Shown: in pieces, positions 1 to 22,577 of the stretch
Layout of the letters: every line of letters starts with the position of its first letter
How positions within the stretch are numbered: position 1 is the stretch's first letter
From: Hormiphora californensis
Lineage: Eukaryota; Ctenophora; Tentaculata; Cydippida; Pleurobrachiidae
Direction: 5' to 3'
DNA length: 64,000 bases
Assembly: GCA_020137815.1 (NCBI GenBank)
Contig: CM035350.1
Coordinates: 4,668,418 to 4,732,417, forward strand
The notes under the pieces: generated by a model
Seen by the model: the letters and a program-made list of their open reading frames with translations, nothing else
Told to the model about the DNA's origin: nothing
The model's database searches: none
Made by a program: the position numbers and the translations under genes

Positions 1-1523
1 TCTTCAGACGCCCTCTCTCTCTCTCTCCTCTCCTCTCTGTCCCAGTTGTACCCAGAACATGACAAAGATCGGTGATCTGCCCCTTCTGAGTATGTGTGTT
101 ATCCACCCCTCTCTCTTACTATCTCTCCCTATCTCCCTATCTTTGTGAGAGCTAGAAAGATAGAGAACATGATCTCCCAACAGGGCACGCCGATCTCCAT
201 TTATTACCAATTGTAGACGGACTCAATAGACACACGGACACAACTCCTCCTATAATTACTACGCAAGTCAATATATGCTATGTACCGTTCCCCCTCTCTC
301 TAATGCTTTGTTCTATCTCTCTCTCTCTCGCTCTCTCCCTACCCCCACGATATCTGTTTAAGTTCTTGAGCTATCAAGCTGTCAGAATAACAGAGTGGGA
401 GAGAGAGAGGATGAAGCGATGGGGCGATATATCACGATTATATATCAGAAAATATCTGGCAGGCCGAAAGATATATCTCCCCACATCGCGATGTGTTTTG
501 ATCTATCGGTCTTACTACCAAACTGCAAGACTATTGTTGTCTACAGGACTGCCAGTACTTTTGCAATACAGACTATAGAGAATATAATACTGGCCCGCCC
601 AGCTGGGTGAACAGAATTTCACGCTTTAACCTAGTTAGGGCATTCAATAGTGACAAATTCAGGTGCTCTCCCCTCCTAGTCCTCTCTCTTTCCTCTCCCC
701 TTCCTCTTTCTCTCTCTCTCCCCTTCGGTCGGAATGAAATGTGGATCAGTATCATTTTGCTTTAAACTGGGGGGAGCTATACCAACAGGTTTGCTCCCCC
801 TACGATACGTCACTTTTAGTCGCGGTCAGCAGCAACTACTGCAGCCCTGTCTTCCTCTATATCTATACCTCCCCCTATCACTATCCTTCTAGAGCACTGA
901 AGAACGACAAATTGAGGAGGTGATACACCAATCCATAATCTGTCAAAGTTACCATCTCGTCCGGCTATGGTAAGGACATAACGACACAATAGGCTTTCTC
1001 GTCGCCCCCCCCCCCCCCCCCTTGGGGAATAGGAGGTGCTGCGCCATGTGAGAATATAGAAGTAGGGATCAGGGAGACAGAGTAGTGAGTACAGAGGAGT
1101 AGGAAAGGGGTAAGACAGAGAGGAAAGAGGGGTTACCCACGTGAACCGTCTAGAGATGCAACAGCGTGTGCCAGGCCCAGTCTCTATACCCAGTCTCTAT
1201 GTAGCATGAAATAGAAGAGAGTTACGCATGTTAACTATGTTCGCAAAAGGCAAGCTTCCCCTCGTCCGACCCGAAGTTGGAATTATATGGGTTAGTTGTG
1301 CGAACCGGCAGTTGCTAACATATTTCAAATTTCACTACTTCTCAAATGATCTAATCCATACATTCAGTCTGATCCCAAAATAAAATTGTAAATCCTGTTA
1401 AACATAGAGCCCAAAATGATGGCACCAACGTTGAAATGCCCTAGTAGTTAGTGGAGCAGAAACAAAATCAATTTCCTATCTCACCACGTTAATAATAAAT
1501 AATTAAGTTAATGCTCTTATTTG
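1..1523. other. No gene seen; pyrimidine-rich intergenic DNA
   Basis: Mixed sequence with short CT/GA-rich stretches, for example near 15-40, 290-340 and 660-720, and a poly-C run near 1005-1021. Open frames here are short, rich in low-complexity residues and lack recognisable domains or splice-linked partners. I see no RNA gene. Confidence 0.5.
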
Positions 1524-1623
1524 NNNNNNNNNNNNNNNNNNNNNNNNNNNNNNNNNNNNNNNNNNNNNNNNNNNNNNNNNNNNNNNNNNNNNNNNNNNNN
1601 NNNNNNNNNNNNNNNNNNNNNNN
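1524..1623. other. Assembly gap, 100 N
   Basis: Exactly one hundred N. This is the usual placeholder for a scaffold gap of unknown length, so sequence to the left and right may not be adjacent at this distance. Confidence 0.99.
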
Positions 1624-1739
1624 TTTTAGAGGTGCTCAAATTTGAACTAAAGTGGGTTTTATAGCAAGAAAGGGGACTTTTACAACGAATTCCCGGGTTT
1701 ACTATGGTAACCAACCCTTTTGTCATGGTAAATTAATCG

Positions 1740-2910
1740 AAAATTACGAGTCTATCCCCCAGCAATGGTTTAAAAAATTTTAAAAAGGGTAAAAGTTAAT
1801 AAAAATTTTGCCAAAACTGTGCGGGGGCAAAAGTTTTAAGGTTATTATTTTTTATTAATTTAGAAAATCAAAAATCCGGTCCTTTATGACTGTAGTTATA
1901 ACTTAGAACAAATCACAGTTTTTTCGAAAAAAAAAAAGGGTTTTGGGCCCCCAGTTTAAATATAAAAGTTGCAAAAAATGTGCGGGGGCAAAAAAAAATT
2001 TGCAGGGGAAAAAGTTTTAATTTTTATTAAATATTAATTAGAAAATAAAAAAACCCGGCCCTTTATGACTTAGTTTACCACTAGAACATGCATCAAAGCT
2101 CATTTCGAAATATCAAACGGTGTGGCACAGTTCGAATATAAATTTACCGAAAATGGCAGGGGCAACATTTGCCGCAAAGACAGGGGCAAAATGTGGGGGG
2201 GGAAAAATTTTAATTGCTTAAATTTAAATTTGGGAAATAATTTGATTTCCCATTTTTGTCGATTTTTCTATAGCATAACTACATTACTAAAAAAATTTTA
2301 GGTGATTTTATGCAAAACAAAAAATAACCATTTTTTTCCCTTTGTTCAGGAAAGTCCCGGGGGGGGTCGAAATCAGCGGTGCAGGGGAAAGAGGGCAGGG
2401 GAAAAATTTTTAATTACTTAAAAAATTTAGTTAAATTAAAAATAAGAAATCCAGCCTTTTTATGACTGTAGTAACTACAGAACAGCATACAAATTTTCAT
2501 TTCGAAAAAACAAAGGGTTTTTGGCCACTTTTTGAATATCAAAATTGCAAAAAATGGCAGGGGATTTGCCCTGTACTTTTTAAAAAAAAAGTGAGGGGGC
2601 CCCCAAAAAAAATCCATTTTGCATGCCCATAATAATTAATTAATTAATTTTCAAACCCCACTTTTCGATATCATTTTTTTTGATTGAAGAAAATTCCCAC
2701 AAAGTTTCAAGTCGATATTTAAGCAGAACGGAAGATAAACCCTGTGCAGGGGCACGGGCGGGGAAAAAATAAAAGTACAGGGGCAATGTGCGGGGCAAAT
2801 TTTGAAGCATAATTTAATTAATTTAATTTAAAAAAACAAAAATCCGGCACGTTATACAGTATTTTTACTACTAGAACCCTACAAAAATTTCAGGTCGAAT
2901 TCAAAACGAG
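1740..2910. repeat. Degenerate repeat field with 'ccggccctttatgac' and 'ggggcaaaa' motifs
   Basis: The same order of motifs recurs about four times. First comes a block like 'aaaatccggtcctttatgac', then a 'tagaac' block, a 'catttcgaaa' block, a gap of A/T-rich sequence, and a 'gcaaaaaatggcagggg' block. Copies start near 1870, 2050, 2445 and 2835. They are strongly diverged and spaced unevenly. The region is packed with G and A homopolymers and ends in a poly-C run (about 2934-2972), so part of the divergence may be base-calling error. There is no coding potential. Confidence 0.55.
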
Positions 2911-2932
2911 GGCCCCAATCCTGCCTGAAATT

Positions 2933-2974
<42 letters not shown>

Positions 2975-3347
2975 GAAACCCCCGGGGTTTTTAAATTCTT
3001 TTAAATATGGGGCCGTCTTTTTTTGTTTTTTTGGTGCGGGGGGGAAAAAATTTTTTTTTTGGGGGTTTTTTTTCCCGGGGGGAGAGGGGGGGAAAAAACC
3101 AAAAAAATTCCAACTGCGCCGCTTGGCTTCCTTCTATCACCCTCTTTTTCCGCATGTCTCTATCTCTACAACTAGTGTTGCTTCCCCCTCCCCAGTTACT
3201 TGATCTACTATCAAGATATACCGGCTGCTGCAGTAGAAAAAGAAAAGGACGGCTTCCCTGAATGACTCTATTTTTCATCATACACAACTTCTCTCTCCTC
3301 ACTCCCTAGTTAAAGTAACAAACTCTCTCCCCAAGGTTTTTTGTAAC

Positions 3348-8940
<5,593 letters not shown>

Positions 8941-8957
8941 TCTCTCCAATACCCCCC

Positions 8958-11954
<2,997 letters not shown>

Positions 11955-12051
11955 CAGTCGGACCCCGATTTAGTGGCATCATCGGGGGAAAAATCCTGCC
12001 ACTAAATCGGGGTGCCACTAAATCGGGGGCCACTAAATCGGGGTCCGACTG
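11955..12051. mobile_element. Short non-autonomous DNA transposon (pogo/Tigger-like MITE)
   Basis: The ends are inverted copies: it opens with CAGTCGGACCCCGATTTAGT and closes with its reverse complement. A TA dinucleotide flanks each side (11953-11954 and 12052-12053). The 97-bp element carries two further internal copies of the CCACTAAATCGGGG motif. CAGT ends, TA duplication and short length fit miniature elements of the Tc1/mariner-pogo-Tigger group. There is no transposase inside. Confidence 0.8.
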
Positions 12052-12053
12052 TA

Positions 12054-15063
<3,010 letters not shown>

Positions 15064-15765
15064 ATCGTGGCTCACCCCCTACTTAGGAAAAACTCTTCGC
15101 TCTCACGGACAATATTTGGGACAAAAACACAGTGGACGAGAGCATCATCATTTGTTGAGTTTTTAAGAAGGAGTAGAAAACTCTCTCTCTCTCTCTCTCT
15201 GTTGATATATTTGATACGATCTTCATAGCCCACATAGTTCGTACTAAACGAGTTTACCACGACACATACACAATTATGTTGCACCGAGAGAGTAAAAAGT
15301 AGTTGGCGCTCAGTGAAAATCACACTAAATATACGTGTCAATAGTTTGAGCATGTCTTCTGTGTCCCTCTCACCAGGAAAACTATTGCTACTTCAAATAG
15401 TTCGACTCTCTCTCTCTCTAGTATTTTTCAAGTTTGTTATACAATTCTGGATGTTTGTACATGTATACGTTATAGATGTTTATTACACACACACACAACT
15501 TATTATTCTTAGTTCCTTCTCTCCTGCAATGAGTTTATACCATTAACCAAATTAGATAAAGAGTTGACAATAGTACTCTCTCACTCTGACGTGAGGTTGT
15601 GAGAATCCCATTATTTATCAAGACTAAATTAAGTAGTTAAAGAAGAAGTGTGAAGTAATATTATATTTGCCATATGGCCCAATCGATCTCTAATAATAGA
15701 CCTTGAAAAACGATGTTGTATTATAGCTATGTTTTTAAAGGAATCTTCACAGGAAATGACCGTGT

Positions 15766-15769
<4 letters not shown>

Positions 15770-15810
<41 letters not shown>

Positions 15811-15845
15811 CTCTCACTTTCTTCTCTCTCTCTCTCTCTCTCTCC
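15770..15845. repeat. (CT)n microsatellite
   Basis: Two CT arrays split by a short CG-containing interruption and 'cactttctt', lying between the Rac and YIPF5 genes. Confidence 0.9.
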
Positions 15846-15959
15846 CTGACTGTGTTTTACTATCCCTACGATCCCGTGAGAAAGCACAGTGACAGTGTGT
15901 GTGTGTGGGAGTGCAATAATCTTTGGCCAATTAGTCACAATCTCTCTTCCTTTATCCCT

Positions 15960-16068
<109 letters not shown>

Positions 16069-16123
16069 CTTTTCTCATACCGTAATTACATCTCCCTTTC
16101 CCCCATTTTAGCGCACAGCAGGC

Positions 16124-17017
16124 ATGTCACAGGATTTCTATACCAGCGGCTACGACATGGGATACGGACAGCCAGCCCAACAACAACAGCGTGCCCCAGA
16201 CCAGACCAGCCAGGGAGGGTGGAGTGATCAGAGTTGGAACTCACCACCCCAGTATGCTGCAGCACCCAACACATCTGCTCAGTATGGAACACCCTCACCC
16301 AACATGTACCATGCACAACCTCAACAACAACAACAGTACAGCCCGTATAGTAACCCAGCGGGAGGGTACACACCGGACTATAACAACCAAGGGGGACAAC
16401 AAAACCAAGGGTTCTATACGGGGAATTATTATAACCCCGCAGAAAACATGGGCAGCATGGGAGCCACTGCACCCCAGTCCGCAACTACCGGGGACAGTTT
16501 TGAGGACGAGCCACCACTAATGGAGGAGCTGGGTATAGACCTGCCCCAGATATACCAGACCACCATGACTGTGTTGAATCCTAGTAAACCTGCAGTAACC
16601 ACTCTCATGGACGATCCTGATCTATCTGGTCCGCTCATTTTCTGTCTCCTTTTCGGATCTCTCCTCCTTCTCTCGGGGAAGATTCACTTTGGTTACATCT
16701 ACGGGGTGGCTCTAGTTGGAACGGTGGCGATGTATTCCTTGTTAAACCTGATGAGTGTTAACGGTGTCAGCGCCTCTATAACCGTGTCTGTGTTGGGCTA
16801 CTGTATGTTGCCCATGTGTGTCCTCGCTGGAATATCTGCTATTTTCTCTCTAAAGGGTATCTTGGGAGTGATCCTGTGTGGGATAACAGTTTCCTGGGCT
16901 GCCTTTGCCTCCTCCAAGCTGTTTGTAAGTGTGTTGGCGATGTACGATCAGCAGCCTCTAGTGGGATACCCCTGTGCCCTAATGTATGGGGTGTTTGCTG
17001 TGTTGACTGTATTTTAA
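16124..17017 (+). CDS. YIPF5: Yip1-domain protein YIPF5, intronless coding region
   Basis: A multipass membrane protein of the ER/cis-Golgi which, in its family, works with YIF1-type partners and Rab/ER-to-Golgi transport. It has 297 residues. The first ~125 are Gln/Tyr/Pro/Asn-rich and disordered. A conserved block FEDEPPLMEELGI (126-138) matches YIPF5/YIPF7, and about five hydrophobic segments run from ~168 to the C terminus. GKIHFGYIYG and PCALMYGVFAVLTVF match the vertebrate protein closely, and the protein ends exactly where YIPF5 does. It is longer than human YIPF5 (257 residues) because of the Gln-rich N terminus. The first ATG of the frame is used. An acceptor-like TTTTAG about 12 bp upstream suggests a spliced 5' UTR. 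YIPF7 is the close alternative in vertebrates, but outside them a single gene is usual. Confidence 0.95.
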   Translation: MSQDFYTSGYDMGYGQPAQQQQRAPDQTSQGGWSDQSWNSPPQYAAAPNTSAQYGTPSPNMYHAQPQQQQQYSPYSNPAGGYTPDYNNQGGQQNQGFYTGNYYNPAENMGSMGATAPQSATTGDSFEDEPPLMEELGIDLPQIYQTTMTVLNPSKPAVTTLMDDPDLSGPLIFCLLFGSLLLLSGKIHFGYIYGVALVGTVAMYSLLNLMSVNGVSASITVSVLGYCMLPMCVLAGISAIFSLKGILGVILCGITVSWAAFASSKLFVSVLAMYDQQPLVGYPCALMYGVFAVLTVF

Positions 17018-17611
17018 AAAGTAGACTAACATTTATCTTGCATGTGGGGTTATGAAATCTTTAGCAGCAAGTGAGAGACAGGTCTCCTTTTTTTTCTTTC
17101 AGAATCTGTCTGTTTTTTGTATTCATTTGGCTATAATTGTGTTTGAGTGCACAATCTATAATGTAAATTTTCCAAAATTGTGCATAATTTTAACCAAAAT
17201 TACCGTGTATGATTTCTTCTGCACTGGGTAGTTTATATAATCTGAGGACGGCTGTGAGAAAGCGCTGGAATTAGTAGACCAGTATAAGCCTTGTGTGTAG
17301 AGTGAAAATTAGGCTAAATACCACATTGAAATGGGTATAAACTGCTGTCAGCACATTTCTGTATCTCTAGCTGTCTCAGATTATAGTCGTTCTAAAGGAT
17401 ACTATCTGTTGAAAGTACCAATCCAAGATTGAAGAGGTTTTATCCATTTCATTTCCTTCGCCCATTCCTTTATTTTATTCTCTTTGCTCTTTTCTTGTTC
17501 CCCCAATCCCCATCAAGCATTGCATTAAAAACGGAATAATAGCGCTATACCGAATTCGTCCCTGTCTATCCATCTCTTGGTACAAACACTCCAGCTGTCA
17601 TCATACCCCCA

Positions 17612-17681
<70 letters not shown>

Positions 17682-18082
17682 TCTATCCTTCTCTTTACCA
17701 ACCCCGTCAAATTAACAGTCCTCCAAGACCTCACCCACACGCCAAGAACTGTATGTCATCCTAAAGCTTTCTGGTTTTATCCTGTTTCTAACAGGCTACC
17801 CTGAAAATAGGGTCTGTACAAGGATATAATGCCATTTGTTTAAATCCTAGCTACCTACACATCGGATTATTAACATTCTAATTATACTTCTATCTGAGAG
17901 CTCTATGTTCTGTTGATCTTTCTTCCTCCCTCTATGATCCTCCATGGACAATTTATCGTTCTCTCCGCATTTTCCCTCGCTGAGTATGCTCTCTCGCATG
18001 TTATTCATTAAGTTATTTCTCCCGTGTCCGATGTTGATGACTGCTAAATATACCATTCTAATATAATATTGAAGAGTCTCTG

Positions 18083-18152
<70 letters not shown>

Positions 18153-18861
18153 CTCTCTCTCTCACTTTCTGTTTCTCTCTCTCTCTCTCCCGCTATTGTC
18201 TTAAGAGAAGGTAGATTACGGCTGGTAATCACAAGCAGGGAGATGTGAGCTTGGTAAACTTACACACACAAAACACTTTGATAAAGTTTATGTAAAAAAT
18301 GGTCGGGGTTGTGTGGCTCACACTGCATTTTATTTCGGAAGTGCGCTCTGTGAGAGTTAGGCAGATCAAGGTAGGGGGTCTACTAACCTGTCTGCCTTCC
18401 AAACTTGACTACCGTAACATCTTCCTGGATATCTAAATGTTTGTTTGTCCTGGATCCTCCATCCAGTACCCTAACTGCGACAATCGAGGGAAGTGTGCAA
18501 CTCGACTAATGCTCTGCCGAGTGTAAAACTGAGAAACTGTCCTAATTTTCTACCGCGTAGATTGTGAAAGAAAATGGGAGCTATAATTATTGTGTGATAG
18601 GAGAAAAGTGAAACGGACCTGTATAATGACTGTACCTCTCTTTTCCAAATTTCAAAAGAGCAGTTCAGAGTTAGTAGTATCAGGCAGTATAATTATACGA
18701 TGGTATTACCATAAAAGAAGCGGACTTACAAACCTCAATGGGGATTATAAACCAACTTCCATTTCCGCCAATAAATCGTTCATTGAGTACTAACGAGATG
18801 ATGGGGAACAGGGAAAATCACGATAGAAAGAGAGAGAGGGAGAGAGAGATAGAGAGAGAGG

Positions 18862-18907
<46 letters not shown>

Positions 18908-18955
18908 GAGACAGAGAGAGAGAGACAGAGAGACACAGAGGGATAGAGAGAAGCC
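17018..18955. other. 3' flank of YIPF5 and repeat-rich intergenic DNA
   Basis: No gene is recognised. (CT)n arrays lie at about 17613-17678, 18084-18151 and 18171-18190, and an irregular (GA)n/(GACA)n array at about 18829-18946 abuts the palindromic element. Confidence 0.55.
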
Positions 18956-20129
18956 GGTAATATGGTAGTTCTGGGCTGAACATTTTCGACCGCTTTAAAG
19001 CGCTTTAAAGCGTTTGAGAAAGCGCTTTATAGCGCTATAAAGCGCTTTAAAGCGGTACCGCTTTAAAGCGCACCGCTTTAAAGCGCTTTTAAAGCGCTAA
19101 AAGCGCTTTAAAGCGATTCTTGTAGGGATTTAAAGCGCTTTCGAAAGCGCTATAAAGCGCTTTCGCAAGCGCTTTAAAGCGCTACCGCTATAAAGCGCTT
19201 TTTTTGTTCAAAATCCAAAAATAAAGCGCTTTAAAGCGCTTTAAAAGTGCTTTCAAAAGCGCTATAAAGCGCTTTCTCAAACGCTTTAAAGCGCTTTCTA
19301 GCGCTTTTTAGCGCTTTATAGCGCTTTCGAAAGCGCTTTTAAAAGCGCTACAAAGCGCTATAAAGCGCTATAAAGCGCTTTTTATAGCGCTATGAAGCGC
19401 TTTTTTTAGCGCTTTTGAAACCGCTTTTTAAAGCGCTTTAAAGCGCTTTTTATAGCGCTATAAAGCGCTTTCAAAAGCGCTATAAAGCGCTTTAAAGCGC
19501 TTTATAGCGCTATGAAAAGCACTTTTAAAAAGCGCTTTTTATAGCGCTATAAAGCGCTTTTTATAGCGCTATAAAGCGCTTTATAGCGCTATAAAAAGCG
19601 CTTTTAAGCGCTTTATAAAGCTTTGAAAAGCGCTTTATAGCGCTATAAAAAGCGCTTTTTAGGGCTTTTTAAAGCACTTTTCAAAGTTCTTTTTAGACCG
19701 CTTTTAAAAGCGCTTTAAAAAGCGCTTTAAAGCGCTACTGTACGATTTAAAGCGCTTTAAAGCGCTATAAAGCGCTAAAAGTGCTTCAAAGCGCTATAAA
19801 GCGTTCTTAAAAGCGCTTTATAGCGCTTTTTAAAGCGATTTTAAAGCGCTTTAAAGCGCTTTATTTTTGGATTTTGAACAAAAAAAGCGCTTTATAGCGG
19901 CAGCGCTTTAAAGCGCTTGCGAAAGCGCTTTATAGCGCTTTCGGAAGCGCTATAAATCGTTAGAAGAATCGCTTTAAAGCGCTTTTAGCGCTTTAAAAGC
20001 GCTTTAAAGCGGTGCGATTTAAAGCGGTACCGCTTTAAAGCGCTTTATAGCGCTATAAAGCGCTTTCTCAAACGCTTTAAAGCGCTTTAAAGCGGTCGAA
20101 AAAGTTCAGCCCAGAACTACCATATTACC
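18956..20129. mobile_element. 1.17-kb palindromic fold-back element made of AGCGCT repeats
   Basis: The element starts GGTAATATGGTAGTTCTGGG and ends with the reverse complement of that sequence. It is flanked by an exact 8-bp duplication GAGAAGCC (18948-18955 and 20130-20137). Between the ends, nearly every 10-20 bp carries AGCGCT, mostly as AAAGCGCTTT or TATAGCGCTATA, themselves palindromes. The two halves are inverted copies of each other: reading the right half backwards reproduces the left half with only scattered changes, including a unique marker 'tttgttcaaaatccaaaaat' at about 19203-19222 and its inverse at 19863-19882. There is no open frame of note. An 8-bp duplication is typical of hAT, Merlin or P-type transposases, and GG-starting ends would fit Merlin, but the superfamily is not settled. 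Confidence 0.85.
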
Positions 20130-20137
20130 GAGAAGCC

Positions 20138-20203
20138 TGGTGATACTCCCACAACTAAATCCTGCGGGTATAGCTTACACAATAGATTGTAACTTTTCAT
20201 CCA

Positions 20204-20246
<43 letters not shown>

Positions 20247-21230
20247 CTCTCTCTCTCGCTCTGTCTACTATTTTGTTTCTCTCTGGTCGCTGCTGCAGTA
20301 GTTTTAAAACCCAGATAACTACCATATGAATTCAGTGTACACACGATCGGACAACAATTCTGAAGGAGAGGGGAGGGCGAGAGGAAGATGGAGAGAAAGA
20401 TACAGCTATTATAATAGAGTTAGTGACTGAGTGAGATAGAGAGAGCTAGTAAGTGAGAGAGGGGGGTGTGTGGAGGGGACACTTGAAGGGGTTGTTATCG
20501 CAGTAGGGATAGTGAGGCATGAGGAGACGGACAGACAAACATACACATGATAGAAAACATTTACTGACCAAAAGTGGTGACCAGTGATCCCCCACCAATT
20601 ATGCATGAAAATAACCCGCCAAATGTTATAAAAAATATCTTGGTCTCGCCCTGTCTGGCGCCGCGACCCACCTGAGCGCACTGAGAATCAAATGGGGTAT
20701 GGCGCCGCCATACAGGTCTCGCCACATACTTCAAATGACAAGAGCTTATTTTATCATGAGTTTTGAAGGGTTATCTTTTGATAGATTTGAGTGATTGGGG
20801 AGTGGTTAGATGTCTCTTTATCTTGTCAGATATCTCTCTGTTAGAATACTATTATTTTGTGCCCCGCCCTTTATAATTTTGATATCATTCTCCCACTTGG
20901 GAAACTTTCTAAGCACACTACCGACCATTCAAAGTTACACACACTTGTCAACACCCCACACACTCATTAAGTCATCAAAAAGCTCACGAGCAAGGGAGTG
21001 TGGGATTCACTGGTCGTGAGAGAACTGCTATCGAAGAGAGTTTGATGTAAAACAGTTAGAGAGAGTGCGGCATGGGGGTGACGGGAAGTATAAGTTCCCA
21101 CCTCAAGGGAAATGATAAGTGTGTTAATTTTCTGTGATTTAGTTTGTAAAACAATCATAGTGCCCACTGGCATGGTACTGATCCCCCACTCATCCTTCAA
21201 GAAACAGCTCTTAATTCTCAACCCTAAAGT
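20138..21230. other. No gene recognised
   Basis: Contains a (CT)n array at about 20209-20260 and otherwise unique sequence. Minus-strand open frames near 20409-20681 and 20967-21221 show no domain or splice continuity. Confidence 0.5.
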
Positions 21231-21374
21231 CCATTTTTTTTCAACTGTTCACCCAAAAACTGAAATTTAATAAAAATTAGAATTTGGGTGGCGCGCGCTA
21301 TACGTTAACATGTGATAAACGCGCAAAAAAATTCCGCGCACAACTTTGGGGGGTGAACAGTTGAAAAAAAATGG
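21231..21374. mobile_element. Short MITE-like inverted-repeat element
   Basis: It opens with CCATTTTTTTTCAACTGTTC and closes with the reverse complement. The 24-bp arms also include the following ACCC/GGGT. The internal 95 bp holds GCGC-rich sequence and no frame. Flanking duplications are unclear. The non-autonomous transposon call rests on the arms alone. Confidence 0.65.
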
Positions 21375-21793
21375 AGTATACTGTACCCTCCGATTGCCGA
21401 AAGCAAGTCATTGTACTCTCACTTATGCATCCCATGAATGGCGGCAGGTTTCAAATTCCCATATTCCTCCTGGAACCTCGTATCCTCTCTCGCTTGCGTG
21501 GACGGCTGCAGATTGATCACCACGACCTGCAGTAACGCGCGAACCGCCCAACTGCAGGGTAGCAAGGCTGGTGTTGGCGCTTAGTGGATAGGACGCGCGC
21601 TCACACCGCCAGGGACCCTTTCGTCTGCAGCACCTTGGTGTGACGTCACGGTGAGATGTACACGTGACGTCAGTGGTGAGTGTAGCACAACATATGATCG
21701 GAGAGAGAGCCAATCAGTGATACATTCACCACCACTCATTTAACGAAGAAAAGAACACAATTTCATAAATAAAAACCATCAAAAAGACAATAT
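21375..21793. other. 3' flank of RPS25; no gene seen
   Basis: Unique sequence. A minus-strand open frame across 21423-21713 is compositionally odd and has no known domain, so it is not called. The final stretch before 21794 is the 3' UTR of RPS25 and holds 'tttattt' complement signals (AAATAAA on the minus strand). Confidence 0.4.
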
Positions 21794-22141
21794 CTATTCC
21801 GCATCAACCTCATTTGAGTTTCTGGTGTAAATGACTTGGTTGGCGTGTTTGTCAACCAGTTTGATCATGCCCTTGGCGTAGAGCTCTTCAAGTCCGAACC
21901 TGGCGAGGGATCCCCTGACCTTCAGCCTCTCTGACACGATACTGGGAGTGATCAGCTTGTACTTGGGTACCTCCTCGTAGAGCTTTCCGTAGGTGGTCTT
22001 GTCAAACATGGGGGCGTTGTTCAGCTTGTCCCTCGTCTTTCCTTTCGACCACTTCTTCTTCTTGGCCTTTCCCCCGGACTTGGCCTTCGCCGGCTTGTCC
22101 TTGCCAGTCTTGGATGTGGCCGCAGCCTTCTTAGGTGGCAT
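21794..22141 (-). CDS. RPS25: 40S ribosomal protein eS25
   Basis: A small-subunit ribosomal protein near the 40S head, known for its role in IRES-dependent initiation. It has 115 residues: a Lys/Ala/Gly-rich tail (1-38), then the winged-helix core with [29 protein letters not shown] and [17 protein letters not shown], matching eS25 throughout. It is slightly shorter than the human protein (125), mainly in the basic tail. The ATG gives the conserved MPPKK start and lies just after an acceptor-like TATATAG, so a 5' UTR intron is likely, as in many ribosomal protein genes. It is the most downstream member of a same-strand translation cluster. Confidence 0.96.
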   Translation of the reverse strand: MPPKKAAATSKTGKDKPAKAKSGGKAKKKKWSKGKTRDKLNNAPMFDKTTYGKLYEEVPKYKLITPSIVSERLKVRGSLARFGLEELYAKGMIKLVDKHANQVIYTRNSNEVDAE

Positions 22142-22577
22142 ACCTATATAATGGGAAGAGAGGGCTGGTTATCAAGAATGGGAAGAGAGAGGGCTGGTTA
22201 TCGGGAATTAACAGGTGGCTAGTTATCAGGAATAGGAACATGGGTTGGGCAGGTATTGAGAGGAAAGAAAGGTTTGTAACGACCGGCAAAAACCATCACA
22301 CCACATGATAGCCATGGGGGGCTGGTGAGACAGGGTGAAGGGGAGGTAATGTAATGTACGGTGGTATAAAAAGAGGTGAGCCAAACTCTGGGCAAACCTC
22401 AGGAACACACACCGATAGGGAATGGTAATGGAAAGAAAAATAGGGGACTAATAGAGAACGGGGGAGTTTGAGAGATTTGTAGAAGAGAAGGGTCATGGAA
22501 TGGGAATGGGACGAGGGTTTGGGGGTTGGTTAAAAAATACACATCTCGGTGGATAAAATATAAAAACTGGAGATAAC
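22142..22577. other. Intergenic between RPS25 and RPL7A
   Basis: Holds short direct repeats of 'gggctggttatc' (three copies, 22163-22245, the last degenerate as 'ggtggctagttatc'), probably the 5' UTR/intron of RPS25. No coding sequence. I specifically looked here for a missing last exon of RPL7A and found none. Confidence 0.5.

Noticed and set aside
19000-20100. Reading the AGCGCT array as a CRISPR-like or telomere-like array
   Set aside because: No unique spacers, no fixed period, and the mirrored halves and target duplication identify a transposable element.
21423-21713. 96-codon minus-strand frame rich in Cys and Arg
   Set aside because: No recognisable fold, no conserved start context, and it lies in the RPS25 3' flank.
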